A stretch of 64,000 bases of DNA from NCBI GenBank assembly GCA_033875315.1, contig JANRJG010000014.1, positions 1 through 64,000 of the forward strand, written 5' to 3'. The position numbers and the translations under genes were made by a program. Under the pieces are notes generated by a model. It was not told the origin of the DNA and did no database searches. It saw only the letters and a list, made by a program, of their open reading frames with translations. This stretch comes from Candidatus Methylacidiphilales bacterium (GTDB taxonomy: Bacteria > Verrucomicrobiota > Verrucomicrobiia > Methylacidiphilales > CAZTYG01). Positions 49,396 through 57,229 of the stretch are shown here, piece by piece. Within the stretch, counting starts at the first letter, position 1, and every line of letters begins with the position of its first letter.

Positions 49396-50336
49396 GAAGC
49401 ACCTCCCGGATCCATCGGACCGCCCCCGCTGAGCAGGTAGAGAACAGCCATGCGGACCGCAAGTCCGTTGGTCACCTGTTCGAGGATGACGGAATTGGGA
49501 CCGTCGGCGATCTCGCTGGCAATCTCGATCCCGCGGTTGATCGGCCCGGGGTGCATGATGAGCACATCCGGGCGGCAGCGGGCAAACCGCTCGGAGGTCA
49601 ATCCGAAGAGGGCGGTGTATTCACCGAGGGAAGGGAACATGGTCTTGCGCTGGCGTTCATGCTGGATGCGCAGGAGGTTGATGACATCCACCTCAGGCAA
49701 TACCTTGTCCAGGTCATGTTCCACCCTGACTCCCATCTCGCGGAAAATCACCGGGACCAGGGTGGAGGGCCCGGCCAGGGTGACCCGAGCGCCCAGCTTG
49801 AGGAGGGCGAAGATGTTCGAGCGCGCCACCCGGCTGAAGAGGATGTCGCCGAGGACGAGGACGTGTTTGCCCTGCACGGTTCCCAGTTTTTCCCGGATGG
49901 TGAAGACATCCAGAAGGGCCTGGGTGGGGTGTTCGTGCGAGCCGTCACCGGCGTTGATGACCGAGGACTCGAGCCGGTCGGCCAGGAAACGGGCCGCCCC
50001 GGCGGCGCTGTGCCGGAGGATGATGAAATCGGCGTTGAGGGCTTGGAGGTTGAGGGCGGTGTCCTTGAGCGTCTCGCCCTTGCGGATACTGCTGCCTTCC
50101 TTGGAAATACTCAGGACGTCGGCACTCAACCGCTGGGCCGCCAGCTCGAAGGAGGCGCGGGTGCGGGTGCTGGGCTCAATGAAGAGGTTGACGACTGTGC
50201 GACCGCGCAAGGATGGCACCTTCTTGATCGGGCGGCCCAGGATGTTCTTGAACGCGGACGCCGTGTCGAGCAACAGATGGAGTTCCGCCTCCTTGAGGTC
50301 GCGGATCTCGATCAGATCCTTTCTCTCCCACTTCAT
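49392..50336 (-). CDS. pyrB: Aspartate carbamoyltransferase catalytic subunit
   Basis: This 314-residue enzyme joins carbamoyl phosphate and aspartate, the committed step of pyrimidine synthesis. The carbamoyl phosphate motif FIEPSTRTRASFELA (about 52-66) and the aspartate-side HPTQALLDVFTIRE are intact. No regulatory pyrI gene is present. It overlaps pyrR and pyrC by four bases at either end, so the three are translationally coupled. Confidence 0.97.
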   Translation of the reverse strand: MKWERKDLIEIRDLKEAELHLLLDTASAFKNILGRPIKKVPSLRGRTVVNLFIEPSTRTRASFELAAQRLSADVLSISKEGSSIRKGETLKDTALNLQALNADFIILRHSAAGAARFLADRLESSVINAGDGSHEHPTQALLDVFTIREKLGTVQGKHVLVLGDILFSRVARSNIFALLKLGARVTLAGPSTLVPVIFREMGVRVEHDLDKVLPEVDVINLLRIQHERQRKTMFPSLGEYTALFGLTSERFARCRPDVLIMHPGPINRGIEIASEIADGPNSVILEQVTNGLAVRMAVLYLLSGGGPMDPGGAS

Positions 50337-50881
50337 GAAGCCTCCCTTTCCCGGCCTTCCTGGAGCACCACTTCGTCGCTTCCATCCACTTCCTTGACCC
50401 GCACGATGACCTCTTGCCCGCGTGTGGTCGGCAGGTTCTTGCCCACGTAATCGGCGCGGATGGGAAGCTCGCGGTGCCCGCGGTCCACCAACACAGCCAA
50501 TTGGATGGCCCGTGGACGGCCCAGGTCGGTCAGAGCGTTGAGGGCCGCCCGGATGGTCCGCCCTGTGTAAAGAACGTCATCGACCAGGATCACCGTCAGC
50601 CCGTTGAGATCGAACCGAATGTCGGTTTCTTTCGGAACGGGCGCGGCCAGATCATCGCGGTGGAAGGAGATGTCCAACCGACCCGGTTCGGGCAGAACCC
50701 GCGCGGGGTCAAACTGCCGGATGAGGGCGGTGAGGCGCGCGGCCAGAGGGACGCCCCGGGTCTGGATGCCCACCAGGGCGATCGGACGCTCGGGGGGATT
50801 GCGCTCCAACACCTCGTGCGCGAGGCGGTTCAGGGAGCGCGCCATGTCGGCCGCCTCCCAGATATTCCGGGTCTTGCTCAT
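50333..50881 (-). CDS. pyrR: Bifunctional PyrR regulator/uracil phosphoribosyltransferase
   Basis: This 182-residue protein has a phosphoribosyltransferase fold; the PRPP-binding loop is VILVDDVLYTGRTIRAAL (about 97-114). ALVGIQTRGVPLAARL is typical of PyrR. In Bacillus, PyrR binds pyr mRNA leaders and attenuates the operon when UMP is high. I see no leader attenuator with anti-antiterminator upstream here (only about 50 bases before the next gene). It may act through translation or only as an enzyme. It is the first pyr gene and overlaps pyrB. Confidence 0.93.
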   Translation of the reverse strand: MSKTRNIWEAADMARSLNRLAHEVLERNPPERPIALVGIQTRGVPLAARLTALIRQFDPARVLPEPGRLDISFHRDDLAAPVPKETDIRFDLNGLTVILVDDVLYTGRTIRAALNALTDLGRPRAIQLAVLVDRGHRELPIRADYVGKNLPTTRGQEVIVRVKEVDGSDEVVLQEGREREAS

Positions 50882-50932
50882 TCCACCTTTCCGGCCTCGC
50901 AGGGCCGATTTAAAGGCGCTTATCGGTTGCGC

Positions 50933-51166
50933 TCAATTGTGTTGCTGTGCCGGGTGTTCCTGACCCATCGATTGGCGCTGAAGGCGCCAACCCGCCCGGT
51001 GCTTGACGATCCAGTCCAGCAGGGCCTTTTCAAATCCAATATCCTGGCCAAGTTTCTCGCTCTCGATCCACTTGTGCTTCAGGATTTCTTCACGCTCCGC
51101 CAGAAATTCGCGGTATAGGGCCGAGTTGCGGAAGAAACTGTCGTTGTCTGGGTTCTGTCCACTCAT
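50933..51166 (-). CDS. Small conserved protein of unknown function
   Basis: This 77-residue protein is highly charged. Its core, YREFLAEREEILKHKWIESE followed by KLGQDIGFEKALLDWIVKHR, recalls the HKW-x-SE-x-x-G-x-D-[IV]-G helix pair at the end of some DUF4032-type proteins. I recognise no catalytic residues. It lies between mrp and pyrR on the same strand and has no signal peptide. The function is unknown. Confidence 0.75.
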   Translation of the reverse strand: MSGQNPDNDSFFRNSALYREFLAEREEILKHKWIESEKLGQDIGFEKALLDWIVKHRAGWRLQRQSMGQEHPAQQHN

Positions 51167-51338
51167 GTCGGATGCGAGTGCCTTAAATTACAGGTTCGAA
51201 GACCGGTTCTGTCAATATGATTAGAACTTATGTTTTGCTTGCCTGATCCATTACCGTCACACCAACAGTATAACCTATTTTTGCCGCGCCGCTTGGCAAT
51301 GGGAGAAAAATTGGAAGAAACCTTTTGCCCAAGCTTGC

Positions 51339-52376
51339 TCAACGGGGCAGCAGGCCGGCCAGCTTCTCCGCGGCCTGCCGGAAGGCCTTTGCCACCAACG
51401 ACCCCTCCCCGGACAACACCACCGGACGACCGGTGTCGCCGCCCTTGCGGGTGTCGATATCGATGGGGATTTCCCCCAACAGGGGCACCCCGAGTCGGGC
51501 CGCCTCGCGCTTGCCGCCTTCCTCACCGAAGAGGAAATACTTTTTCCCGTCACTGGGACAGGCAAAGAAGCTCATGTTCTCCACCAGGCCGAGCACCTTG
51601 ACGTTGACCTTCTCGAACATCTTCACCGCCTTGCGCGCATCGATGAGGGCCACTTCCTGCGGCGTGGTCACAATGACCGCGCCGGCCAGGGCCACGGTTT
51701 GCACAATCGTCAATTGGATGTCCCCCGTGCCCGGAGGCAGGTCGAGCACCAGCACGTCCAGTTCCCCCCAGTTCACTTGACGGAGGAATTGCTGGGTGTA
51801 GCGGGTCACCATCGGGCCGCGCAGGATCACCGGGGCCTCGTCCTCGATGAGGAAACTCATGCCCATCAACTTCAAACCGTATTGTTCGATCGGATTGATC
51901 CGCTCGTCCTCGGTCACGGTGGGACGTTCCGCGGTGCCGAACATCAGGCCCATGCTCGGCCCGTAGAGGTCGCAGTCGAGGAGCCCGACTTTCAGCCCCC
52001 GCAATTGCAACGCCACAGCCAAGTTGGAGGCCACGGTGGACTTGCCCACGCCTCCTTTGCCACTGGCCACGGCGATGATGTGCCGCACCCCCGGGATGCC
52101 CTGCTGGGTCCCTTCGGTCACGGCTTTCATCGGGCTGGTGACGCGGATGTCCACCTCCACGGCCCGGACGCCGGGCAGGTTGCCCAAGGACTCACGAATG
52201 GCGGCTTCCAACTGCCTGGGAACCTGGGCATCGGAGGTGGTGACTTCGAGGAGGACGCCCACCTTGCCGGCCTCGATGACCACGCCCTTGACCAAGCCGA
52301 AGGAAATGATGTCACGGCTGAAGCCGGGATACTTGACTTGGCCGAGTGCGCTGCGCACATCCTGTTCGGTGATCAT
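51339..52376 (-). CDS. mrp: Mrp/ApbC-family iron-sulfur carrier ATPase
   Basis: This 345-residue protein has an N-terminal MIP18/DUF59 domain (about 5-85, VRSALGQVKYPGF) and a P-loop deviant-Walker ATPase (AVASGKGGVGKSTVASNLAV near 103; DLPPGTGDIQLTIVQ near 215). The family delivers Fe-S clusters to apo-enzymes. The cluster-bridging C-x-x-C after ENMS is replaced: the sequence is ENMSFFACPSDGKKY, with a single cysteine. It lies next to a NifS-like gene, 55 bases downstream. It may bind a cluster differently or not at all. Confidence 0.94.
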   Translation of the reverse strand: MITEQDVRSALGQVKYPGFSRDIISFGLVKGVVIEAGKVGVLLEVTTSDAQVPRQLEAAIRESLGNLPGVRAVEVDIRVTSPMKAVTEGTQQGIPGVRHIIAVASGKGGVGKSTVASNLAVALQLRGLKVGLLDCDLYGPSMGLMFGTAERPTVTEDERINPIEQYGLKLMGMSFLIEDEAPVILRGPMVTRYTQQFLRQVNWGELDVLVLDLPPGTGDIQLTIVQTVALAGAVIVTTPQEVALIDARKAVKMFEKVNVKVLGLVENMSFFACPSDGKKYFLFGEEGGKREAARLGVPLLGEIPIDIDTRKGGDTGRPVVLSGEGSLVAKAFRQAAEKLAGLLPR

Positions 52377-52431
52377 GGGCTAATCAAAGTGCGGTCGGAT
52401 CGCCGAAACGCAAGTCTGTTCCATCTCCGTT

Positions 52432-53571
52432 TCAACCCATGCCGCGGATCTTTTCCACCGCTCCGGCCATGATTGCCGAAGCCCGCTCGATATCGTCGAG
52501 CGTCTGGCCCGGGCCGGGTGCCATGAGGATGGCGGACCGGATGCGCCCTTTGTCCAAACCCATCACCCGCAAGACCCGTGAGTACTTTTCCCCGGGTCCC
52601 AGGCAACCGGAGGCCGCCGTCACCAGGACGCCGCGCAGATCAAGCAGCAACATCAGGGATTCGGCCTCTACTCCTTCGAAACTGACGCTGAGATGGCGCG
52701 GATCACGCCCGGGACCGGGAACCGGTCCGTTGATGCGCGCGTCCGGCACCTGCGACCGCAACGATTCCCAAAGTGCATCCCGGAGCAGGCCCACCTCCGC
52801 GGTCCGGGCGGGTAAATTGACGCCAGCCCAATGACAGGCCACACCCGCCCCGGTGATCCCGGCGACATTTTCCGTGCCCCCGCGCCGTCCATCCTCCTGC
52901 CTGCCACCGTGGAGCAAAGGCCCGAGGACCTGTCCGGTGCGCTGGTAGAGAATCCCCACGCCTTTCGGTCCATGGAAGCGGTGCGGCGAGAGACTGAGGA
53001 AATCCACCGGCAGAACCGAAACATCCAAGTCGATCCAGCCGCCCGCCGTGGTGGCATCAGCGAAGAAAGGCACCCCCGCTTCACGCGCCACCGCCCCGAT
53101 GGCGGAAAGATCCTGGATGGCCCCGCTGTCGTGGTTGGAAACATGGGTGGCGAGCAGGAAGGTTTCCGGCCGCAGCGCCGCGCGGAAAGCGGCGGGATCG
53201 GCCTTTCCCTCACCATCCACAGGAACCCATGTGACCGAAAATCCACTCCGCTCCAGGAAAAGGGCGGTGTCGTGCAGGGCGGGATGTTCGGCCTCGGTGA
53301 GGATGAGGTGGCCGGATGGCTTTTTGCCAGCCAGACCCTTCAGCACCCAGTTGGCGCATTCCGTGCCGCTGGAGGTGAAGGTGATCTCGTCCGGCCGGGC
53401 CCGGAGCAACACCGCGGCTTCCCCGCGTGCGGCACGGAGGGCTTCCGCCGCCGCCAGCCCCATCCGGTGCAGGTGGGTGGGATTGCCGAATTGCCCGCCC
53501 AGAAAGGGCTCCATCGCCGCCCGTGCTTCCGGCAGGAGGGGAGTGGCGGCCAGATGGTCGAGATAGATCAA
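52432..53571 (-). CDS. NifS/IscS-like protein lacking the PLP lysine
   Basis: This 379-residue fold-type I protein resembles cysteine desulfurases throughout: MIYLDHLAATPLLPEA, TFTSSGTECANWVL (about 64-77), LTEAEHPAL and RRGGTENVAG. The active-site cysteine C323 lies in AASGCLGPGEKYSRVLRVMG. The lysine that binds PLP in the family (S-x-H-K-x-x-G-P-K-G) is arginine here: SLSPHRFHGPKGVG, R198. The DAVQ segment is DATTA and the usual IRLSLG end is IRSAILMAPG. The gene is full length with no frameshift, so it may be a non-desulfurase or pseudoenzyme. It lies between lysC and mrp. Confidence 0.85.
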   Translation of the reverse strand: MIYLDHLAATPLLPEARAAMEPFLGGQFGNPTHLHRMGLAAAEALRAARGEAAVLLRARPDEITFTSSGTECANWVLKGLAGKKPSGHLILTEAEHPALHDTALFLERSGFSVTWVPVDGEGKADPAAFRAALRPETFLLATHVSNHDSGAIQDLSAIGAVAREAGVPFFADATTAGGWIDLDVSVLPVDFLSLSPHRFHGPKGVGILYQRTGQVLGPLLHGGRQEDGRRGGTENVAGITGAGVACHWAGVNLPARTAEVGLLRDALWESLRSQVPDARINGPVPGPGRDPRHLSVSFEGVEAESLMLLLDLRGVLVTAASGCLGPGEKYSRVLRVMGLDKGRIRSAILMAPGPGQTLDDIERASAIMAGAVEKIRGMG

Positions 53572-53678
53572 ATCAAACCCCCTGAATAACCAGACTGAGG
53601 AGCATGCTCGCCGCTTGACCGACCCAATCGGTCAGAGGCCATGCCCCCGGTGACAAATTCCAAGAATCGAGGCCGGTG

Positions 53679-54917
53679 TCATCCGGTGCGGTGGAGGCCG
53701 AATTTTGCGTGGGCGGCTTTCGCGGCATCGTTGGCCCGGGCCTCATCGACCACCACGGAGATCTTGATCTCACTGGTGGAAATCATCTGGATGTTGATTC
53801 CCGCTTCGGCCAGCGCGCTGAAAAGATTGGCCGCCACACCGCTGTAGCTGCGCATCCCGATGCCCACCACCGAAACTTTGGCGATGCCCTCCTGGATCTG
53901 CACTTCGCCGGCCAGGGATTCCTTCTTGAAAGTGTCGATGATCGGGCGGATGCGGCGCACATCGTCCTTGGGCAGGGTGAAGGTGAGGTCGGTCTGGCCT
54001 TTGCCGCCCCCGGCTTCGGTGCTGGAAACGTTCTGTACGATCATGTCGATGTTGGCCCCGCTTTCGGCGATGGCGTTGAAAAGGCGGGCGGCCACGCCGG
54101 GCTGGTCCGGCAGGGCGGCCACGGTGACCTTGGCCTGGTTTTTTTCGACACTGACTCCGCGGACGACGACATGTTCCATATCTGGCTGCTCCTGTGTGAC
54201 GAGGGTTCCCGGCTCATCATTGAAGCTGGAACGTACCTCGAAAACGACTCCGAACTTGCTGGCAAATTCAACCGAGCGCGACTGCATGACCTTCGATCCC
54301 GAACTGGCCATCTCGAGCATCTCGTCGTAGGAAATGACCTCGATCTTGCGCGCGTCGGGCACGACGCGGGGGTCGGCGCTGTAAACACCGTCCACGTCGG
54401 TGAATATCTGGCAGAGGTCGGCCTTGATGGCGGCGGCCATGGCGATGGCGGTGAGATCGGAGCCGCCGCGGCCGAGGGTGGTGATATGCCCCTCGTGGGT
54501 CTGGCCCTGGAAACCGGCAATGATGACCACGCTGCCTTCTTGAAGGTGTTTGCGCACGGCGGCGGGGGTGATGTTGGAAATTTTTGCCCGGGTGTGCTTG
54601 CCGTCGGTCACGATCCCGGCCTGGGCCCCGGTGAGGGAAACAGCGGGAACGCCGATGGCATGCAAGGCCATTGCGGTCAGGGCAATGGTGGTCTGTTCCC
54701 CGGTGGCCAGCAGCATGTCCATCTCGCGGTCGCTGGGCTCGGGGGTGACCTCGCGGGCGAGCTTGATCAGGGAATCGGTCACCCCGGACATGGCTGAAAC
54801 CACGACCACAACTTGGTGGCCCGCTTGGTGGTCACGGGCGACGCGGCGCGCGACATTGCGGATGCGTTCGGGGTTGCCGACCGAGGTGCCGCCGTATTTC
54901 TGGACAATGGTGGCCAT
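53679..54917 (-). CDS. lysC: Aspartate kinase
   Basis: This 412-residue enzyme phosphorylates aspartate, the first step toward lysine, threonine and methionine. The kinase domain starts VQKYGGTSVGNPERIRNVA and contains TLGRGGSDLTAIAMA and TDVDGVYSADPRVVP. Two C-terminal ACT domains (about 265-335 and 345-405) would give feedback control by lysine or threonine. I chose MATIVQKYGG as start, 11 residues inside the longest frame. It is divergent from larE with about 60 bases between starts, so the promoters share this space. Confidence 0.96.
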   Translation of the reverse strand: MATIVQKYGGTSVGNPERIRNVARRVARDHQAGHQVVVVVSAMSGVTDSLIKLAREVTPEPSDREMDMLLATGEQTTIALTAMALHAIGVPAVSLTGAQAGIVTDGKHTRAKISNITPAAVRKHLQEGSVVIIAGFQGQTHEGHITTLGRGGSDLTAIAMAAAIKADLCQIFTDVDGVYSADPRVVPDARKIEVISYDEMLEMASSGSKVMQSRSVEFASKFGVVFEVRSSFNDEPGTLVTQEQPDMEHVVVRGVSVEKNQAKVTVAALPDQPGVAARLFNAIAESGANIDMIVQNVSSTEAGGGKGQTDLTFTLPKDDVRRIRPIIDTFKKESLAGEVQIQEGIAKVSVVGIGMRSYSGVAANLFSALAEAGINIQMISTSEIKISVVVDEARANDAAKAAHAKFGLHRTG

Positions 54918-54979
54918 GAATTTCAGGACAAAGAGGCGTAAAAGTATCAAATTCCCGTAAATCTGCTATAAGAATTGTT

Positions 54980-55777
54980 GTGGAAGCAACCGCAGCCAAA
55001 GTGGAAGAATTGGACCGCATCCTGCGCCTGCACGCCCCCCTGCTGGTGGCCTACTCCGGCGGCGTGGACAGTGCCTTCCTGCTCTGGCGCGCGGTCCACG
55101 TTTTGGGAACTTCAGTCAGCGGGGCACTGGCCGATTCTCCAAGTCTCAAGCGCAGCGAGTTGGAAGAAGCCACCACCTTTGCTCGGGAACATGGCCTTCC
55201 CGTGCGCGTGGTGCGGACGACCGAAGTCGAAGACCCACGCTATCAAGCCAACCCGCTCAACCGGTGTTATTTTTGCAAACACGAGCTCTTCGGCCAGCTG
55301 CACGAACTGGCGCAAAAGGAAGGGTTCCGGGCCGTGGCTTATGGAGAAAATGCGGACGACGCAGGTGAATTCCGCCCGGGCCAGGAAGCCGCACGGGAAT
55401 TCGCCGTGCTCGCGCCTCTGCGGGACGCCGGATTGACCAAGGCCGAAATCCGGACCCTGGCCCGGGAGGCCGGGCTGGGGGTTGCCGACAAGCCGGCCCA
55501 ACCCTGCCTGGCCTCGCGCATCCCCACCGGACTGGAGGTCACGCCGGAAAAATTGCGCCGGGTCGAAGCGGCCGAGTCCCTGGTATCACGGGCAGGCTTC
55601 CGCATCGTGCGCGTCCGTCATCTGGACCGCAGCGCCCTGGTCCAAGTTTCCCCCCTTGAAACCCCCCGCCTGCTGGAACCGGCCTTGTCGAGTGAACTAC
55701 GAAGATCGCTGCTGGAACTGGGCTTTGACGATGTGGCATTCGACCCCACGGGTTATCAGGGCGCTTCGCTGAGATAA
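54980..55777 (+). CDS. larE: LarE-type ATP-dependent sacrificial sulfur transferase
   Basis: This 265-residue PP-loop ATPase adenylates a substrate carboxylate and, in LarE, gives up its own cysteine sulfur. The PP-loop is YSGGVDSAFLLW (S26-S31). The sacrificial cysteine position is C176 in KPAQPCLASRIPTG, the same number as in Lactiplantibacillus LarE. A second Cys pair lies in LNRCYFCKHELF (C96, C99), as in cluster-binding LarE relatives. The start is GTG at 54980. larB and larC, needed for the nickel-pincer cofactor, are not in the window, so its substrate may differ. Confidence 0.9.
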   Translation: MEATAAKVEELDRILRLHAPLLVAYSGGVDSAFLLWRAVHVLGTSVSGALADSPSLKRSELEEATTFAREHGLPVRVVRTTEVEDPRYQANPLNRCYFCKHELFGQLHELAQKEGFRAVAYGENADDAGEFRPGQEAAREFAVLAPLRDAGLTKAEIRTLAREAGLGVADKPAQPCLASRIPTGLEVTPEKLRRVEAAESLVSRAGFRIVRVRHLDRSALVQVSPLETPRLLEPALSSELRRSLLELGFDDVAFDPTGYQGASLR

Positions 55778-55826
55778 AAAATCCGGGGCAGGGCCAGCGG
55801 GATCAACCCGAGAACGCAGGAAGCGT

Positions 55827-56252
55827 TCAGGCAGGGATCTGGGGGGATTGGCCTTGGACCGAAGTCTGGCTCCAACGGAGGCGGTGTTCGTGGGTGCGGG
55901 CCATCCAGTCCAGATCTTCCAATCCGTGGAAGTAATCCAAGGCCTGCTCCAAGGTCGGAGGCTCTTCCCAAATGCGCGGATGGATGTGGTCCGTGGCGGC
56001 GGCGCAGGCCCAGATCAAACGGGTCGATTCCTCGACAATGGCGCACTTGCGGGTCAGGCGTTCCAAAAATTCCGGGCTCGAAGGGTTGGGCGGAGGCGAG
56101 CCGATGGCCCCGCTGGGCGCGTTGCCGTCGTTGGCAATCAAATCAACCAGGGAAAGCACCGCGTGGTAGGTCTCTTGCGTGGTCTGGCAGTGTTCGTGGG
56201 CCAGTGCGTAACGCTCGAACTCGGCCAAGTCGGGAATATCGGATAGTTTCAT
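55827..56252 (-). CDS. Hypothetical protein
   Basis: This 141-residue protein (start MKLSDIPDLAEF; an ATG three codons upstream is possible) has no signal peptide or membrane segment. It is rich in His, Glu and Trp, including HEHCQTTQETYHAVLSLVDL and a WMARTHEHRLRW end. I recognise no family. It stands divergent from the MutM-like gene and convergent with larE. The helical character suggests a small bundle; nothing more can be said. Confidence 0.6.
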   Translation of the reverse strand: MKLSDIPDLAEFERYALAHEHCQTTQETYHAVLSLVDLIANDGNAPSGAIGSPPPNPSSPEFLERLTRKCAIVEESTRLIWACAAATDHIHPRIWEEPPTLEQALDYFHGLEDLDWMARTHEHRLRWSQTSVQGQSPQIPA

Positions 56253-56372
56253 CGCTGCCAATCTGCGTATTTGCCTGATTGCCTATCGCATCGCCTTACT
56301 TTTTCATTTTGGGGAGAATCTTCCGGAAGACAATGGCAAAAGTGGCATTATCTGGCAGGATGGCGTATTGCC

Positions 56373-57188
56373 ATGCCTGAATTGGCCGAAGTCCGCTATT
56401 ACAGCCGCCAATGGAATCCCGGTCTTGGACAGGTGGTTTCAGGCATCCATCTGCACCCACGGGCAAGGATCTTCCGCCGCACCCAACCGCATCGTCTGTC
56501 GGGGTGGCTGACCGGACAAAAACTCACCGGGATTGAAACCCATGGCAAAATCATGCTGTTTCGTTTTGCCGGCCGGGCCTGGCTGACGGTTCATTTGGGC
56601 ATGAGTGGATCGTTAAGTTCCAGACGTCCCGGCTCCGCCCAGGCGCCCCACGAACACCTGGTGCTCCACTTCGCGCAAACCGACCTGGTGCTGACCGATC
56701 CCCGGATGTTCGGAGAAGTGCAAGCCGGTGAAGGCTCGGAACCCGCCGCCTGGTCCGACCTGCCCCCACAACCAACCGACCGCCGGTTCACCACCGCCCG
56801 TGTCCGCGCCCTCCTGCAAAAGCACCCGCGCAGTCCGGTCAAGGCGGTTCTCCTCATGCAGGAGGCTTTTCCGGGCGTCGGCAATTGGATGGCCGACGAA
56901 ATCCTCTGGCGTTCGGCCCTCCACCCCGCCCGACAGGCGGGCTCACTGACCGCCGACGAATCGAAAACCCTGCATCACGAAACCGTCAAGGTTTGCCGCG
57001 ATGCCCTCCGCGTCATCGGTCGTTCTTGGGGAACTCCCCCGGACACTTGGCTGTTCAACCACCGGTGGAAAGAAGGCGGCCACTGCCCGCTCACCGGTGC
57101 GCCCCTGGCAAGGGCGACCATCGCCGGCCGCACCACTTGTTGGTCGCCCGCCCGTCAGCCAGCCGGACGAAGCGACCGGCGCACCTGA
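56373..57188 (+). CDS. mutM: Fpg/MutM-family DNA glycosylase with degenerate zinc finger
   Basis: This 271-residue enzyme belongs to the formamidopyrimidine-DNA glycosylase/endonuclease VIII family. The catalytic N-terminal Pro-Glu (MPELAEVRYY) and Lys59 (ETHGKIMLFRF) are present. The helix-two-turn-helix region includes FPGVGNWMADEILWRS. The C-terminal zinc finger is abnormal: the family C-x2-C-x16-C-x2-C is reduced to HCPLTG near 238 and TTCWSPAR near 256, with one cysteine in each half. It could use His237, hold no zinc, or be one of the zincless-finger relatives. It was chosen to start at the ATG that yields MPEL. Confidence 0.88.
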   Translation: MPELAEVRYYSRQWNPGLGQVVSGIHLHPRARIFRRTQPHRLSGWLTGQKLTGIETHGKIMLFRFAGRAWLTVHLGMSGSLSSRRPGSAQAPHEHLVLHFAQTDLVLTDPRMFGEVQAGEGSEPAAWSDLPPQPTDRRFTTARVRALLQKHPRSPVKAVLLMQEAFPGVGNWMADEILWRSALHPARQAGSLTADESKTLHHETVKVCRDALRVIGRSWGTPPDTWLFNHRWKEGGHCPLTGAPLARATIAGRTTCWSPARQPAGRSDRRT

Positions 57189-57229
57189 CAAACCTTGCCC
57201 CGTCCGCGCAAAAAAGGGTAAACATCGTT

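Noticed and set aside
50333..50932. PyrR-binding attenuator upstream of pyrR
   Set aside because: Only about 50 bases separate pyrR from the next gene upstream and no terminator/antiterminator pair is visible.
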